Assembly (NCBI RefSeq): GCF_000374285.1
Contig: NZ_KB893948.1
Location: 1 to 61,588 of the forward strand
Direction: 5' to 3'
DNA from: Actinobacillus capsulatus DSM 19761
GTDB lineage: Bacteria > Pseudomonadota > Gammaproteobacteria > Enterobacterales > Pasteurellaceae
Length of the DNA stretch: 61,588 bases
The notes beneath the pieces were generated by a model. That model saw only the letters and a list, made by a program, of their open reading frames with translations, did no database searches and was not told the DNA's origin. Position numbers and translations under genes: made by a program. Numbering within the stretch: the first letter of the stretch is position 1; each line of letters opens with the position of its first letter. This document shows, in pieces, positions 29,388 to 39,574 of the stretch.

Positions 29388-31658
29388 ATGCAGAAAACAT
29401 TGATGGTAACCAAACGTAGCGGTCAACAAGAGCCGTTTGATTTGGACAAAATTCATCGTGTCATCACTTGGGCTGCCGAGGGTTTACAGAATGTATCGGT
29501 ATCACAAGTGGAACTGAGCGCCCATATTCAGTTTTATCAAGGTATTCGTACCGCCGATATTCACGAAACTATCATCAAAGCTGCCGCTGATTTAATCAGT
29601 ACCGAAACGCCGGATTACCAATATCTTGCTGCGCGTTTAGCGATGTTTCATCTGCGTAAAAAAGCCTACGGGGACTTCACCCCTCCTCATTTATTCACTC
29701 ATATTAAAAAGCTGGTTGCACTCGGTAAATACGATCAAGCACTGTTAACCGACTATACCGAACAAGAATGGCAGTTAATGAATGAGTTTCTCATACACAG
29801 CCGAGATATGGATTTTTCTTATGCGGCGGTCAAACAGCTCGAAGGAAAATATTTAGTCCAAAATCGAGTGACCGGAGAGATCTATGAGTCGGCACAATTC
29901 TTATATCTTTTAGTGGCAGCCTGCTTGTTTTCGAAATATCCGAAAGCCACTCGTTTGGATTATGTAAAACGCTTTTACGATGCGACTTCAACTTTCAAAA
30001 TTTCATTACCGACCCCGATTATGTCAGGGGTAAGAACACCGACTCGTCAGTTTAGTTCTTGCGTATTGATTGAATGCGGTGATAGTTTGGATTCAATCAA
30101 TGCCACTTCTGCTGCGATCATTAAATACGTTTCACAACGTGCGGGCATTGGCATTAACGCCGGTGCAATCCGTGCGTTAGGCAGCCCGATTCGTCAAGGA
30201 GAAGCTTTCCACACCGGTTGCATTCCGTTTTATAAGCATTTCCAAAGTGCGGTGAAATCTTGCTCTCAAGGCGGTGTGCGTGGCGGCGCTGCAACGGTTT
30301 ACTACCCGCTATGGCACTTAGAAGTAGAAAGTTTATTGGTGTTAAAAAACAATCGAGGTGTGGAAGACAACCGCTGTCGTCATATGGACTATGGTGTACA
30401 GCTCAATAAGCTAATGTATCAACGCTTAATTAAGGGAGGCGAAATCACCTTATTCAGCCCGTCTGATGTCGATGGTTTGTATGAAGCGTTTTTTGCTGAT
30501 CAAGAAAAGTTCGAACAACTTTATCTGCAATATGAGCAAGACCCGAGCATTCGTAAACGCAGTGTGAAAGCGGTTGAGTTATTTTCACTGCTCATGCAAG
30601 AACGCGCTTCAACCGGCCGCATTTATATTCAGAATGTCGATCATTGCAATACGCATTCACCGTTCAATCCGCAAGTCGCACCGATCAAACAATCAAATTT
30701 ATGTTTAGAAATCGCATTACCGACCAAACCGCTGAACGATATTAACGATGAAAATGGGGAAATAGCACTCTGTACGCTTTCAGCATTTAACTTAGGTAAG
30801 TTGCAAAATTTAGATGAATTTGAACCGCTTGCTGATTTAGTAGTTCGAGCGTTAGATGCCCTATTAGATTATCAAGATTATCCGGTGAAAGCGGCAAAAC
30901 ATGCGGCCTTAGCTCGCCGTTCTCTTGGCATTGGTGTGATCAATTACGCTTATTACTTAGCGAAAAATGGCGTGCGTTATTCAGACGGTTCTGCCAATGC
31001 GCTTACTCACAGAACCTTTGAAGCGATGCAATATTATTTACTGAAAGCCTCGCTCAATTTAGCCAAAGAACAAGGTGCTTGTAAGTTATTCGACGAGACT
31101 AGCTATGCTCAAGGTATTTTACCGATTGATAGCTATAAAAAAGAATTGGATAACCTCACAATAGAACCACTGTATTATGATTGGGAAAGCTTGCGTGCAG
31201 AAATCAAGCAATTCGGTTTACGTAACTCAACCTTAAGCTCGCTAATGCCGTCAGAAACTTCCTCGCAAATTTCCAATGCGACCAACGGCATTGAACCGCC
31301 GCGTGGCTACGTGAGTGTTAAAGCCTCAAAAGACGGCATCTTAAAACAAGTTGTGCCGGAATATGAAAAGCTCCGTTCACAATACGAGTTATTGTGGGAT
31401 ATCCCCGATATGAGCGGTTACTTACAGCTGGTCGGTATTATGCAGAAATTCATTGATCAGGCGATTTCGGCAAATACCAATTATGACCCGCAAAAATTTG
31501 AAGACGGCAAAGTGCCGATGAAACGCTTACTTGCCGATTTACTGACCGCTTATAAATACGGACTAAAAACACTCTATTACCAAAATACCAGAGACGGAGC
31601 GGAAGATTCCCAACAAGATTTAAATGACGGTTGTGCCGGCGGTGCCTGTAAAATTTAG
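29388..31658 (+). CDS. nrdA: Ribonucleoside-diphosphate reductase class Ia, alpha subunit
   Basis: A 756-residue NrdA (E. coli 761). The N-terminal ATP cone (KRSGQQEPFDLDKIHRVI), the active-site NxCxE stretch SNLCLEIALPT, and the C-terminal shuttle cysteines in NDGCAGGACKI are all present. Together with NrdB it reduces ribonucleotides aerobically. AAAAGGAG precedes the ATG. nrdB follows on the same strand after an unusually structured 279-base gap. Confidence 0.97.
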   Translation: MQKTLMVTKRSGQQEPFDLDKIHRVITWAAEGLQNVSVSQVELSAHIQFYQGIRTADIHETIIKAAADLISTETPDYQYLAARLAMFHLRKKAYGDFTPPHLFTHIKKLVALGKYDQALLTDYTEQEWQLMNEFLIHSRDMDFSYAAVKQLEGKYLVQNRVTGEIYESAQFLYLLVAACLFSKYPKATRLDYVKRFYDATSTFKISLPTPIMSGVRTPTRQFSSCVLIECGDSLDSINATSAAIIKYVSQRAGIGINAGAIRALGSPIRQGEAFHTGCIPFYKHFQSAVKSCSQGGVRGGAATVYYPLWHLEVESLLVLKNNRGVEDNRCRHMDYGVQLNKLMYQRLIKGGEITLFSPSDVDGLYEAFFADQEKFEQLYLQYEQDPSIRKRSVKAVELFSLLMQERASTGRIYIQNVDHCNTHSPFNPQVAPIKQSNLCLEIALPTKPLNDINDENGEIALCTLSAFNLGKLQNLDEFEPLADLVVRALDALLDYQDYPVKAAKHAALARRSLGIGVINYAYYLAKNGVRYSDGSANALTHRTFEAMQYYLLKASLNLAKEQGACKLFDETSYAQGILPIDSYKKELDNLTIEPLYYDWESLRAEIKQFGLRNSTLSSLMPSETSSQISNATNGIEPPRGYVSVKASKDGILKQVVPEYEKLRSQYELLWDIPDMSGYLQLVGIMQKFIDQAISANTNYDPQKFEDGKVPMKRLLADLLTAYKYGLKTLYYQNTRDGAEDSQQDLNDGCAGGACKI

Positions 31659-31937
31659 TGTCTAGTCTGAATTTAACTAACCACGGAATACACGGGGAAC
31701 ACAGAAATAATTCGGAGAATGTAAGAACCACAGCGTGGCTCACTCAGCTGAAGGCTGAGCATAACCACGGTGGGCTACAAGCGGTTGAATTCGTGAAAAA
31801 TTTTGCAAAACTGTCGCAAATTTAGGCAATGCAGGCTTATTAACATTTTTTCCCCTCTCCCTTATTTTTCTTCTGTACGAAGAAAAATCTGTCCCCTCCC
31901 ACAAGAGGCGAGGGTAATTATTTAAAAAGGAGATAAC
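31659..31937 (+). other. Structured intergenic region between nrdA and nrdB
   Basis: The gap holds a hairpin CTCAGC/GCTGAG at 31743-31759 flanked by CCACAGCGTGG and CCACGGTGGG, an uptake signal at 31777-31786 with a TTTTGCAAAA tract, and a second palindromic element at 31852-31915. There is no coding signal. The nrdB ribosome site AAGGAG sits at its end. Confidence 0.7.
31852..31915. repeat. Palindromic intergenic element
   Basis: An inner stem ATTTTTCTTC/GAAGAAAAAT (31864-31888) lies between a CCCCTCTCCCT block and an AGAGGCGAGGG block. Similar CCCTCTCCC-type elements are dispersed in many genomes; only one copy is visible here. Confidence 0.5.
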
Positions 31938-33068
31938 ATGGCATACACCACTTTCTCACAAAATAAAAATGATCAATTAAAAGAACCGATGTTTTTCGGG
32001 CAAAATGTGAATGTTGCTCGTTATGACCAACAAAAATATGAATTATTTGAAAAGTTAATCGAAAAACAACTCTCATTTTTCTGGCGTCCGGAAGAAGTTG
32101 ATGTCTCGCAAGATCGTATCGACTACCAATCATTGCCGGAACATGAAAAACATATTTTTATCAGTAACTTAAAATATCAAACATTACTTGATTCCATTCA
32201 AGGTCGCAGCCCGAACGTAGCATTTTTGCCGTTAGTCTCGATTCCGGAACTAGAAACTTGGATCGAAACCTGGACGTTTTCCGAAACGATCCATTCACGT
32301 TCTTATACGCACATTATCCGTAATATCGTCAATGATCCGTCTATTGTGTTTGACGATATCGTGACTAACGAAGAAATTATTAAACGCGCGAAAGATATTT
32401 CTTGCTACTACGATGATTTAATTCGAGATTCGCAACTTTATACGCTCTACGGAGAAGGTTGTTATACGGTGGACGGCAAGCAATACCAAGTGACTTTACG
32501 CAATCTAAAACGCCAACTTTATTTATGCTTAATGAGTGTGAACGTGCTGGAAGCGATTCGTTTTTACGTATCGTTCGCTTGTTCTTTTGCGTTTGCCGAA
32601 CGTCAGTTAATGGAAGGTAACGCTAAAATTATTAAATTCATTGCACGTGATGAATACCTCCATTTAACCGGCACACAAAATATGTTGAATATTATGGCAT
32701 CCGGACAAGATGATCCGGAAATGGCACAAATTGCCGAAGAATGTAAACAAGAAGCTTATGAGCTTTTTGTTGCGGCGGCAGAACAAGAAAAAGAATGGGC
32801 TGCGTATTTATTTAAAGACGGTTCAATGATTGGTTTAAATGAAGATATTTTGGTGAAATATGTCGAATATATTACCAATATTCGGATGCAAGCGGTCGGA
32901 TTACCCCGCCCTTTTGCCACCGCTTCAAATCCGATTCCTTGGATTAACGCTTGGTTGGTGTCTGATAACGTACAAGTTGCACCGCAAGAAGTCGAAGTAA
33001 GTTCCTATTTGGTTGGGCAGATCGATGCCAAAATTGATAGCAACGATTTTGATAATTTTGAACTCTAA
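31938..33068 (+). CDS. nrdB: Ribonucleoside-diphosphate reductase class Ia, beta subunit
   Basis: A 376-residue R2 protein, same length as E. coli NrdB. Iron ligands and radical tyrosine are in place: [32 protein letters not shown] and [12 protein letters not shown]. It holds the di-iron tyrosyl radical for NrdA. AAGGAG precedes the ATG. Confidence 0.97.
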   Translation: MAYTTFSQNKNDQLKEPMFFGQNVNVARYDQQKYELFEKLIEKQLSFFWRPEEVDVSQDRIDYQSLPEHEKHIFISNLKYQTLLDSIQGRSPNVAFLPLVSIPELETWIETWTFSETIHSRSYTHIIRNIVNDPSIVFDDIVTNEEIIKRAKDISCYYDDLIRDSQLYTLYGEGCYTVDGKQYQVTLRNLKRQLYLCLMSVNVLEAIRFYVSFACSFAFAERQLMEGNAKIIKFIARDEYLHLTGTQNMLNIMASGQDDPEMAQIAEECKQEAYELFVAAAEQEKEWAAYLFKDGSMIGLNEDILVKYVEYITNIRMQAVGLPRPFATASNPIPWINAWLVSDNVQVAPQEVEVSSYLVGQIDAKIDSNDFDNFEL

Positions 33069-33074
33069 ATAAAA

Positions 33075-33132
33075 ACAAGCGGTCGTTTTTCCGTGATTTT
33101 TGCAAAAAATGGAGAAAATTCGACCGCTTGTT
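33075..33132. terminator. Inverted uptake-signal pair acting as terminator
   Basis: ACAAGCGGTC at 33075 and GACCGCTTGT ending at 33131 face each other between the converging nrdB and flotillin-like genes. Confidence 0.8.
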
Positions 33133-33136
33133 TAGC

Positions 33137-34570
33137 CTATTTATCCGATGCTTTAGGCTCCGAGACGTTAGTACCTAAAAACTTACCAATTAATGCCTTA
33201 CCTAAATCTGATTGGTTTAATCCTTCCAGTGTTGCAGCAATTTTAGTGCCGCCGGTCGAACTAAATAATTCACCTACGCGCTGAATGCCTTTATCCACTT
33301 TTTCATCATTAATGATAAATTTCATATCTGAATTTGAAAGCGCTTTCGCTTGTTCAATACCGATCGCCTGATTTGCTTCAATTTGACGAATACTGATCAA
33401 GTAGCTTTGATAACCTTCATTACCACCGATTTCTTTCGCTAATTCAATTTGACCGGATACTAATGAAATCTCCAGTTTTTGCTTCGCTTCCGCTTCTGCC
33501 GAACCGATTTTCGCAATACCTTGCGCTTCTTTATCTTTTGTTTCAAGCAATGCTTCAGCCGCTAAAAACGCTTTTTGTTTTTCACCTTCCGCGACTAAAA
33601 TTTGATGTTGTTTTTCAGCTTCAGAATCAATAATCAACGCATTTTTATTCGCTTCCGCCTTAATTTCTTGCGTACGTTTTTCTTGATCCGCTTTCACAAT
33701 TTCAACATCTTTGGCAATTTCCGCTTGTTTTACTTCCGCAACACGTTTGACTTCCATCTCGCGTTCTTTAGTGATTTTTTCTTGTTCTTTCACCAACTGT
33801 TGCGCTTGTTCGTTAGATACTGCCACTTCTCGTTGATTTTCTACCGTTTTTAAGCCAACTTCTTTTTCTGCTTCTTGGCGTTTTACATCCGCTTCTTTTT
33901 TCGCTTCAATTTCCGCAATTTGAGCTTCTTTTTGGTTACGAGCGACTTCAACACGGCTTTCCTTTTCAATAAAGGATTTTTTAATTTCCATAATATTGAA
34001 AATTACTTTTGAATTGCCGCTATCACGAATATCCATCAGTTCAATATTCTTAACCGGCTCAATCCCCCAATTTTTCAATTGCTCTTTGACCGCTTGGGTA
34101 AAATCATCGCCCAACTCCGAACGTACTTGTAAAATATCGTTTAAATTACGGCTTGAAAGAATCGAACGCACCGAACCTTGGATAATATCAACCAATTGAA
34201 TATTCATATCATGGAAATCCGACACACGTTGTGCGGCAAGATTTGAATCGGACACACGGAAGAAAGCGGTAATATCCACCACAAAAGGTAAACGTTCTAA
34301 ATCGTACGCTTCGTAGTTATCAATTTTGATTGAAAAGACAGAAACCGGCAGCACAATCGTACTCACACCAATCACCGGCAACCATGAAGGAAACGCATAA
34401 TAAACGTTACCATTTCCGGTATCTTTACCATAAGAAGTGGTTTTTCCACCCGACTGTACAATGTGTACTTCATTAGTTTTCACCACTCGACGAAATAACA
34501 ACGCAATCACTAATGAAAGTACCAAAATAGCAATCAGTGACACAGCGACTGCGATATAAATAAAATCCAT
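33137..34570 (-). CDS. Flotillin-like SPFH/band 7 protein (YqiK type)
   Basis: A 477-residue protein with one N-terminal membrane segment (about residues 4-28), an SPFH domain (about 35-215), and a long charged coiled coil rich in E, K, A and Q (about 215-400). It resembles YqiK/YuaG-type flotillins that organise membrane microdomains. The start at 34570 has GAAGGAGG; an earlier in-frame codon has none. It stands alone, without the NfeD partner often found beside such genes. Confidence 0.85.
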   Translation of the reverse strand: MDFIYIAVAVSLIAILVLSLVIALLFRRVVKTNEVHIVQSGGKTTSYGKDTGNGNVYYAFPSWLPVIGVSTIVLPVSVFSIKIDNYEAYDLERLPFVVDITAFFRVSDSNLAAQRVSDFHDMNIQLVDIIQGSVRSILSSRNLNDILQVRSELGDDFTQAVKEQLKNWGIEPVKNIELMDIRDSGNSKVIFNIMEIKKSFIEKESRVEVARNQKEAQIAEIEAKKEADVKRQEAEKEVGLKTVENQREVAVSNEQAQQLVKEQEKITKEREMEVKRVAEVKQAEIAKDVEIVKADQEKRTQEIKAEANKNALIIDSEAEKQHQILVAEGEKQKAFLAAEALLETKDKEAQGIAKIGSAEAEAKQKLEISLVSGQIELAKEIGGNEGYQSYLISIRQIEANQAIGIEQAKALSNSDMKFIINDEKVDKGIQRVGELFSSTGGTKIAATLEGLNQSDLGKALIGKFLGTNVSEPKASDK

Positions 34571-34710
34571 ACTTAGCCTCCTTCTGAAAGAATGAATCTT
34601 TATCAATTTACGCTATCAAGCGGTTAAATTCTAGAAATATTTTGCAAAAATTTATTTAACAGGCAATTTCCATTACAATAGGCATATTATTGTTAATGAA
34701 AGAATATCTT

Positions 34711-35442
34711 ATGCGCATTCCAAGAATTTACCATCCTGAATTATTAGCGAATCAAACCAGTTGTATTTTAAGTGAAGATGCAACTAATCACGTTGGCCGT
34801 GTGTTACGTATGACAGAAGGCGATCAAATTATTTTATTTGACGGCTCAAACCATATTTTCCACGCCACATTACAAACGGTCGGAAAAAAGCAAATTATTG
34901 CAAAAATTGATGGTAGTGAATTGAATAATCGTGAATCCAATTTACCGATCCATTTAGGACAAGTGATTTCTCGCGGCGATCGGATGGAATTTACCATTCA
35001 AAAATCGGTTGAGTTAGGCGTAAAAACCATTACTCCGCTTTGGTCTGAACGCTGTGGGGTAAAACTTAACGATGAACGCCAAGACAAAAAACTACAGCAA
35101 TGGCAAAAAATTGCGATTGCCGCTTGCGAGCAATGCGGACGTAATGAAATTCCTGAAATTCGCCCGATTATGAAACTGACTGACTGGTGTAAAGAACAAG
35201 ATGACATGCTGAAATTAAATCTGCATCCTCGTGCGAAATACACCATTCGCCAGTTACCGAACGTGCCTGAAGCCGGTGTGCGTTTATTAATCGGCTCGGA
35301 AGGCGGCTTATCCGCTGAAGAAATCGCAATGACCGAAACCGAAGGCTTTACCGAAGTTTTACTCGGTAAACGCGTCCTGCGTACGGAAACCGCCTCACTT
35401 GCGGCAATTACCGCTCTACAGGTTTGTTTTGGAGATATTTAA
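34711..35442 (+). CDS. rsmE: 16S rRNA (uracil-1498 N3)-methyltransferase
   Basis: A 243-residue SPOUT methyltransferase, the same length as E. coli Rsm[33 protein letters not shown], the [12 protein letters not shown] segment and the knot motif [15 protein letters not shown] are conserved. The ATG at 34711 is chosen from the family N-terminus. Its stop overlaps the yqgE start (TAATG), indicating coupling in an rsmE-yqgE-ruvX run. Confidence 0.96.
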   Translation: MRIPRIYHPELLANQTSCILSEDATNHVGRVLRMTEGDQIILFDGSNHIFHATLQTVGKKQIIAKIDGSELNNRESNLPIHLGQVISRGDRMEFTIQKSVELGVKTITPLWSERCGVKLNDERQDKKLQQWQKIAIAACEQCGRNEIPEIRPIMKLTDWCKEQDDMLKLNLHPRAKYTIRQLPNVPEAGVRLLIGSEGGLSAEEIAMTETEGFTEVLLGKRVLRTETASLAAITALQVCFGDI

Positions 35443-36002
35443 TGTTAGAAAATTTACAAGGCAAATTTTTGATTGCAACGCCGGAAATTGATGATGATTA
35501 CTTTGATCGCACTGTGATTTATATCTGCGAACATAACAGTAACGGCGCAATGGGTTTAGTAATTAACACCCCGACTGATTTATCTGTTCTGGAATTGATT
35601 ACCCGTATGGATTTCCAAATGGCGAATCAGCGTAATTATCATAAAGATCAAATGGTCTTAAGCGGCGGGCCAGTCAGCCAAGATCGTGGCTTTATTATTC
35701 ACACCAAAACTGAACAAGAATTTTTACATAGTTATCGCGTGACTGATAATATTTTATTAACAACTTCCGGCGATGTGCTAGATAGCCTTGGTAAACCGGA
35801 AGCACCGGAAAAATTTATTGTCTGTTTAGGTTGTGCCACGTGGAAACCGGAACAACTCGAGCAAGAAATCGCACGTAATTACTGGCTGATTTCTGAAGCA
35901 AACGACAAAACCTTATTCGAAACCGGTTATTTAGAACGTTGGGTGGAAGCAAATGAAATGCTCGGTATTTCAGGGGTGTTAGCCCGTGCAGGCAGAGCCT
36001 AA
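35442..36002 (+). CDS. yqgE: YqgE/AlgH family (UPF0301) protein
   Basis: A 186-residue protein of the UPF0301 family (E. coli YqgE 187). Signature: [52 protein letters not shown]. Molecular function is not known. The gene starts on the last base of the rsmE stop and leads to ruvX. Confidence 0.95.
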   Translation: MLENLQGKFLIATPEIDDDYFDRTVIYICEHNSNGAMGLVINTPTDLSVLELITRMDFQMANQRNYHKDQMVLSGGPVSQDRGFIIHTKTEQEFLHSYRVTDNILLTTSGDVLDSLGKPEAPEKFIVCLGCATWKPEQLEQEIARNYWLISEANDKTLFETGYLERWVEANEMLGISGVLARAGRA

Positions 36003-36053
36003 TGACGACTTAAGCAGCGGCCAAAAATAAACAATTTTTTGCAAAAGGATAAT

Positions 36054-36467
36054 ATGGCAAGAACAATTCTCGCATTCGATTTCGGTACTTACAGCATCGG
36101 TTGTGCGGTCGGACAAGATATTACCGGCACCGCACAGGGATTACCCTCTTTTAAAGCGCAAGACGGGATTCCGAACTGGGATCAAATTGAAAAAGTGATC
36201 AAAGAATGGCAACCGGAACGCTTAGTAGTTGGCTTACCGCTCAATATGGACGGCAGCGAACAGCCGCTCACCCAAAGAGCGAAAAAATTTGCTAATCGCT
36301 TAAACGGACGTTTTAATTTGCCGGTTGAGTTACAAGACGAACGCCTCACAACAGTATCAGCGAAAGCTGAAATCTTTGAACGAGGCGGTTACAAAGCCTT
36401 AAAAAAAGATAAAGTGGATTCGATTTCCGCCTGCTTAATTTTAGAAAGCTGGTTTGAAGCCCAATAA
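36054..36467 (+). CDS. ruvX: Pre-16S rRNA nuclease / Holliday junction resolvase-like YqgF
   Basis: A 137-residue RNase H-fold protein. The catalytic acidic residues are in [30 protein letters not shown] with QDERLTT, and [15 protein letters not shown]. YqgF trims the 5' end of 16S rRNA. AAAAGGATAAT precedes the ATG, just after a decayed uptake signal (AAGCAGCGGCC). The last of the rsmE-yqgE-ruvX run. Confidence 0.94.
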
Positions 36468-36475
36468 AAATAGTA

Positions 36476-36510
36476 AGACCGCTCATTTGAACAACGCAAA
36501 TAAGCGGTCT
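36476..36510. terminator. Terminator from an inverted uptake-signal core
   Basis: AGACCGCTCATTTG / CAAATAAGCGGTCT stem with a six-base loop and T-rich downstream sequence. It lies between converging ruvX and the phosphatase gene. Confidence 0.8.
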
Positions 36511-36533
36511 AATTTTTGGATTTTTTTGCAAAT

Positions 36534-37166
36534 CTAAGCCAAATGTTCTGTTCGGTTAAACTCAACTAATTCAGTCTTACCATTCTCAACGACCGCACGG
36601 TTAATTGCAGTGTTAATCACAAAACTGTGTTTGGTTTCGTCACGACACTCCGACCAATGTAAGCCTCGTAATACCGCTGTGAGAACGGTTAATGTCATAC
36701 CGTGTGCAACAATTAATACGTTTTCATTATCTTGGTGCAATTGGGCAATTTGATTAAACACTTTAATCACTCGGTTATAAAGATCTTCGTAAGTTTCACC
36801 GCCATTGGTTTCCGCGCGATATTCTGCCGGTGTTTTTTTCATCGTCCAATATTCATCATTTGAGTGTAAATCTACCGATTTCGTGCCTTCCCAAAGCCCA
36901 AAATCAAACTCATTTAAACCGAAATGGTGAAAGTGTGGGATGTTCTTATCATTATTTTCCGCCAAAATATAATTAGCAGTATCTTGTGCACGTTTTTGCA
37001 TACTGGAATAGGCAGCGGCAAATTTAACCTCTTTTAACGCTCTACCCGCTTTTTTTGCCCCTTCAATACCTTCTTCAACCAAAGGCGAATCACCTGAGCC
37101 TTGTAAGCGACCTTCTAAGTTCCAAACGGTTTTACCGTGGCGGACTAAATAAATGTTGAGTGCCAT
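36534..37166 (-). CDS. Histidine phosphatase family protein (phosphoglycerate mutase-like)
   Basis: A 210-residue histidine phosphatase. The catalytic LVRHGKTVWN (RHG, residue about 10), the GRLQGSGDSPL stretch, the FGLWEG glutamate segment and the second histidine VAHGMTLT are intact. It resembles GpmB/cobC-type phosphatases more than true glycolytic mutases. The ATG at 37164-37166 has AAGGAA upstream. It is divergent from the pseudouridine synthase with 49 bases between. Confidence 0.88.
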   Translation of the reverse strand: MALNIYLVRHGKTVWNLEGRLQGSGDSPLVEEGIEGAKKAGRALKEVKFAAAYSSMQKRAQDTANYILAENNDKNIPHFHHFGLNEFDFGLWEGTKSVDLHSNDEYWTMKKTPAEYRAETNGGETYEDLYNRVIKVFNQIAQLHQDNENVLIVAHGMTLTVLTAVLRGLHWSECRDETKHSFVINTAINRAVVENGKTELVEFNRTEHLA

Positions 37167-37215
37167 ATTCAATTCCTTGTTAAAATAGCCAAAATTTATC
37201 GGAGTATAGCAAAAA

Positions 37216-37866
37216 ATGACTGAAAAATTGACTATTTGCTTCCAACATCACGACTTTGTTGTGATTGATAAACCGGTCGGCGTGAGTGTACACAAAGACG
37301 AGGAAGCAGTCGGATTAACCGAAAAACTCGCCAAACAATTACAAGTGAAGCAAGTGTGGCTGGTACATCGCTTAGATAAAGTCACATCCGGCTTATTAAT
37401 TTTCGCTTTGAACAAACAAGCTGCCGTGTGCTTTTACCACCTGTTTGAACAACATAAGATCGAAAAAACCTATTGGGCGTTGAGCGATCAAAAACCGAAA
37501 AAGAAACAAGGTAAAATTAGCGGTGATATGCAAAAAAGCCGTAACGGTGCATGGAAACTGTGCCATAGCAAACAGAATCCAGCCGTTACCCAATTTAGTT
37601 CACATTCAGTTAAACCGCATTTACGCCATTTTATTTTGCAACCAAAAACCGGCAAAACACATCAATTAAGGGTGGCAATGAAAAGCTTAGGTAGCCCGAT
37701 TTTAGGCGATCAACTTTATGCCGGCACAGAAGCGGATCGGGTGTACTTACATGCTTACCAGCTAAAATTTGATTATCAAGGCGAATCTTTTTGTATCCAA
37801 AGCTCACCGACAAGCGGTCAATCTTGGGCAAAAATTTGCAGTGCTGAATCTGTAAAAAATATTTAA
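37216..37866 (+). CDS. RluA-family pseudouridine synthase (TIGR01621 type)
   Basis: A 216-residue pseudouridine synthase. The catalytic Asp is in WLVHRLDKVTSGLLIFA (residue about 57), and KTGKTHQLRVAMKSLGSPILGD is the family C-terminal motif. It lacks an S4 domain. It resembles H. influenzae HI0042. The RNA target is not known. A GGAG precedes the ATG. Confidence 0.9.
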   Translation: MTEKLTICFQHHDFVVIDKPVGVSVHKDEEAVGLTEKLAKQLQVKQVWLVHRLDKVTSGLLIFALNKQAAVCFYHLFEQHKIEKTYWALSDQKPKKKQGKISGDMQKSRNGAWKLCHSKQNPAVTQFSSHSVKPHLRHFILQPKTGKTHQLRVAMKSLGSPILGDQLYAGTEADRVYLHAYQLKFDYQGESFCIQSSPTSGQSWAKICSAESVKNI

Positions 37867-37909
37867 TTCTATAATTTTATACATCATAACTTATCAAACA
37901 GAGGATTTT

Positions 37910-39205
37910 ATGAGCTTATTTGAAGCAAGTTTGATTATCTTATTACTGATTATTGCCAGTGCGATTATCTCATCTTCAGAAATCTCTCTTGCCAGTGCAA
38001 GAAAGCTGAAATTGCAGGCAATGATTAACGAAGGAGACTTTCGAGCCGAAAAAGTATTAAAGCTCCAAGAACAGCCGGGACGCTTTATTACCGTAGTACA
38101 AATCGGCTTAAATATGGTAGCAATTCTTGGCGGTGTGGTCGGCGAAAGTGCGATCAATCCTTATTTTAGTGAATTACTTGCAAAATATACGCAAGCGGAA
38201 TGGGTTGATAGTGCAGCATCTTGGATTGCCTTTATCATTGTTACCTCGGCATTTGTCCTCTTCGCAGACTTAATGCCGAAACGTATTGCGATGACATACC
38301 CGGAAAAAGTAGCAGTGCGAACCATCGGCATTATGATGTTTTGTATTGCATTATTTAAGCCGCTCGTGCTGTTTTTCGATTGGATTGCCAACACGTTATT
38401 TAAGTTATTTCACGTTTCTACTGTTCGCCAAGACAATATGACTTCCGAAGATATTGTAGCGGTGGTTGATGCGGGGGCGAAAGCCGGTATTTTAAAAGCA
38501 CAAGAGCATTACCTCATTGAAAATGTGTTTGAAATGCAGGAACGCCGTGTAACATCAACGATGACTACCCGTGAAAATATTGTGTTTTTAAATCGCACCG
38601 ATAACCGAGAAAAAGTGCTGGAAACATTGGGTGAAGATCCCTATTCCAAAGTGCTGATCTGCGATGATGGATTGGATAAAATTTTAGGTTATATCGAAAC
38701 GCACGATCTACTGACGCAGTATCTAAAAAACGATAACGTGTCGCTAACGGATGCGAAACTACTGAAAAAATCGCTTTTTATTCCGGATACGTTGTCACTT
38801 TACGAAGTATTAGAGCTGTTTAAATCCGCCGGTGAAGATTTTGCCGTTATCGTAAACGAATACGCACTAGTTGTGGGAATTCTGACTCTCAATGACGTAA
38901 TGAGTATCGTGATGGGTGAATTAGTTTCAACCGAAGAAGAACAAATTGTCCGCCGAGATGAAGATTCGTGGTTAATTGACGGTGCTACACCACTCGAAGA
39001 CGTGATGAAAGCGTTAGAAATCGAAAGCTTCCCGAATGCGGAAAATTATGAAACTATCGGTGGTTTTATGATGTATATGTTACGCAAAATCCCAAAGAAA
39101 ACCGATTTTGTTCTTTATGATCAATATAAATTCGAAATTATTGATACCGAGAATTTTAAAATCGACCAATTAATGGTATCTTTCCGTAAAGATATCGCAA
39201 ACTAG
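37910..39205 (+). CDS. ytfL: CNNM/CorC-family membrane protein with CBS pair (YtfL/PaeA-like)
   Basis: A 431-residue inner-membrane protein: a DUF21/CNNM membrane domain (about residues 1-190: ASAIISSSEISLASARKLKLQ, VVQIGLNMVAILGGVVGE), a CBS pair (about 205-330) and a C-terminal CorC/HlyC domain (about 345-425: SWLIDGATPLEDVM, ETIGGFMMYMLRKIP). It aligns with E. coli YtfL, reported to export cadaverine and putrescine under stress. AGAGGA precedes the ATG. Confidence 0.9.
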   Translation: MSLFEASLIILLLIIASAIISSSEISLASARKLKLQAMINEGDFRAEKVLKLQEQPGRFITVVQIGLNMVAILGGVVGESAINPYFSELLAKYTQAEWVDSAASWIAFIIVTSAFVLFADLMPKRIAMTYPEKVAVRTIGIMMFCIALFKPLVLFFDWIANTLFKLFHVSTVRQDNMTSEDIVAVVDAGAKAGILKAQEHYLIENVFEMQERRVTSTMTTRENIVFLNRTDNREKVLETLGEDPYSKVLICDDGLDKILGYIETHDLLTQYLKNDNVSLTDAKLLKKSLFIPDTLSLYEVLELFKSAGEDFAVIVNEYALVVGILTLNDVMSIVMGELVSTEEEQIVRRDEDSWLIDGATPLEDVMKALEIESFPNAENYETIGGFMMYMLRKIPKKTDFVLYDQYKFEIIDTENFKIDQLMVSFRKDIAN

Positions 39206-39212
39206 CATAGTG

Positions 39213-39241
39213 AAAAAGCTCCGACTTAATCGGAGCTTTTC
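39213..39241. terminator. Terminator after the YtfL-like gene
   Basis: AAAGCTCCGA / TCGGAGCTTT stem with ctta loop, A- and T-runs on both sides. Shared with the converging lipoprotein gene. Confidence 0.88.
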
Positions 39242-39243
39242 TA

Positions 39244-39543
39244 TTACCAGTGATGGCGATGTCTGTGATAGCCGTAACCAATGCCAATGCTTGGATAAAT
39301 CACAGGCTCTCTTACAACCTGTCTGACTACTTTCGGACGCTTATCGCTTTGATTAAGCGGTTCATCTGCTTCAATCTGATTAGCAACACGTTGCTTTTGC
39401 TTTTCAGAAACAGTATTCCCGCTTGCCACACGCTGTTGGTATTCCACAACTGTTTGCATATCCATCGGAACCGTACTTTGTTGCTCGGGTGCAGAACAAG
39501 CTGCTGCAACGAAAGGCAACGCAAGTAACATTACTTTTTTCAT
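39244..39543 (-). CDS. Small lipoprotein with histidine-rich C-terminus
   Basis: A 99-residue protein. The signal peptide ends in a lipobox (PFVAAACSAP, Cys about residue 16). The mature part is hydrophilic (VSEKQKQRVANQIEADEP) and ends GIGYGYHRHRHHW, a short His/Arg/aromatic tail that could bind metal or peptidoglycan. No family recognised. It may be transcribed alone; the ribosome site is AAGAGGAAAA. Confidence 0.75.
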   Translation of the reverse strand: MKKVMLLALPFVAAACSAPEQQSTVPMDMQTVVEYQQRVASGNTVSEKQKQRVANQIEADEPLNQSDKRPKVVRQVVREPVIYPSIGIGYGYHRHRHHW

Positions 39544-39574
39544 TATTTTTCCTCTTTGTAAAAATAAGCGAGAA

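Noticed and set aside
31743-31759. CTCAGC hairpin as an nrdA terminator
   Set aside because: No T-run follows, and nrdB would be cut off from the nrdA promoter.
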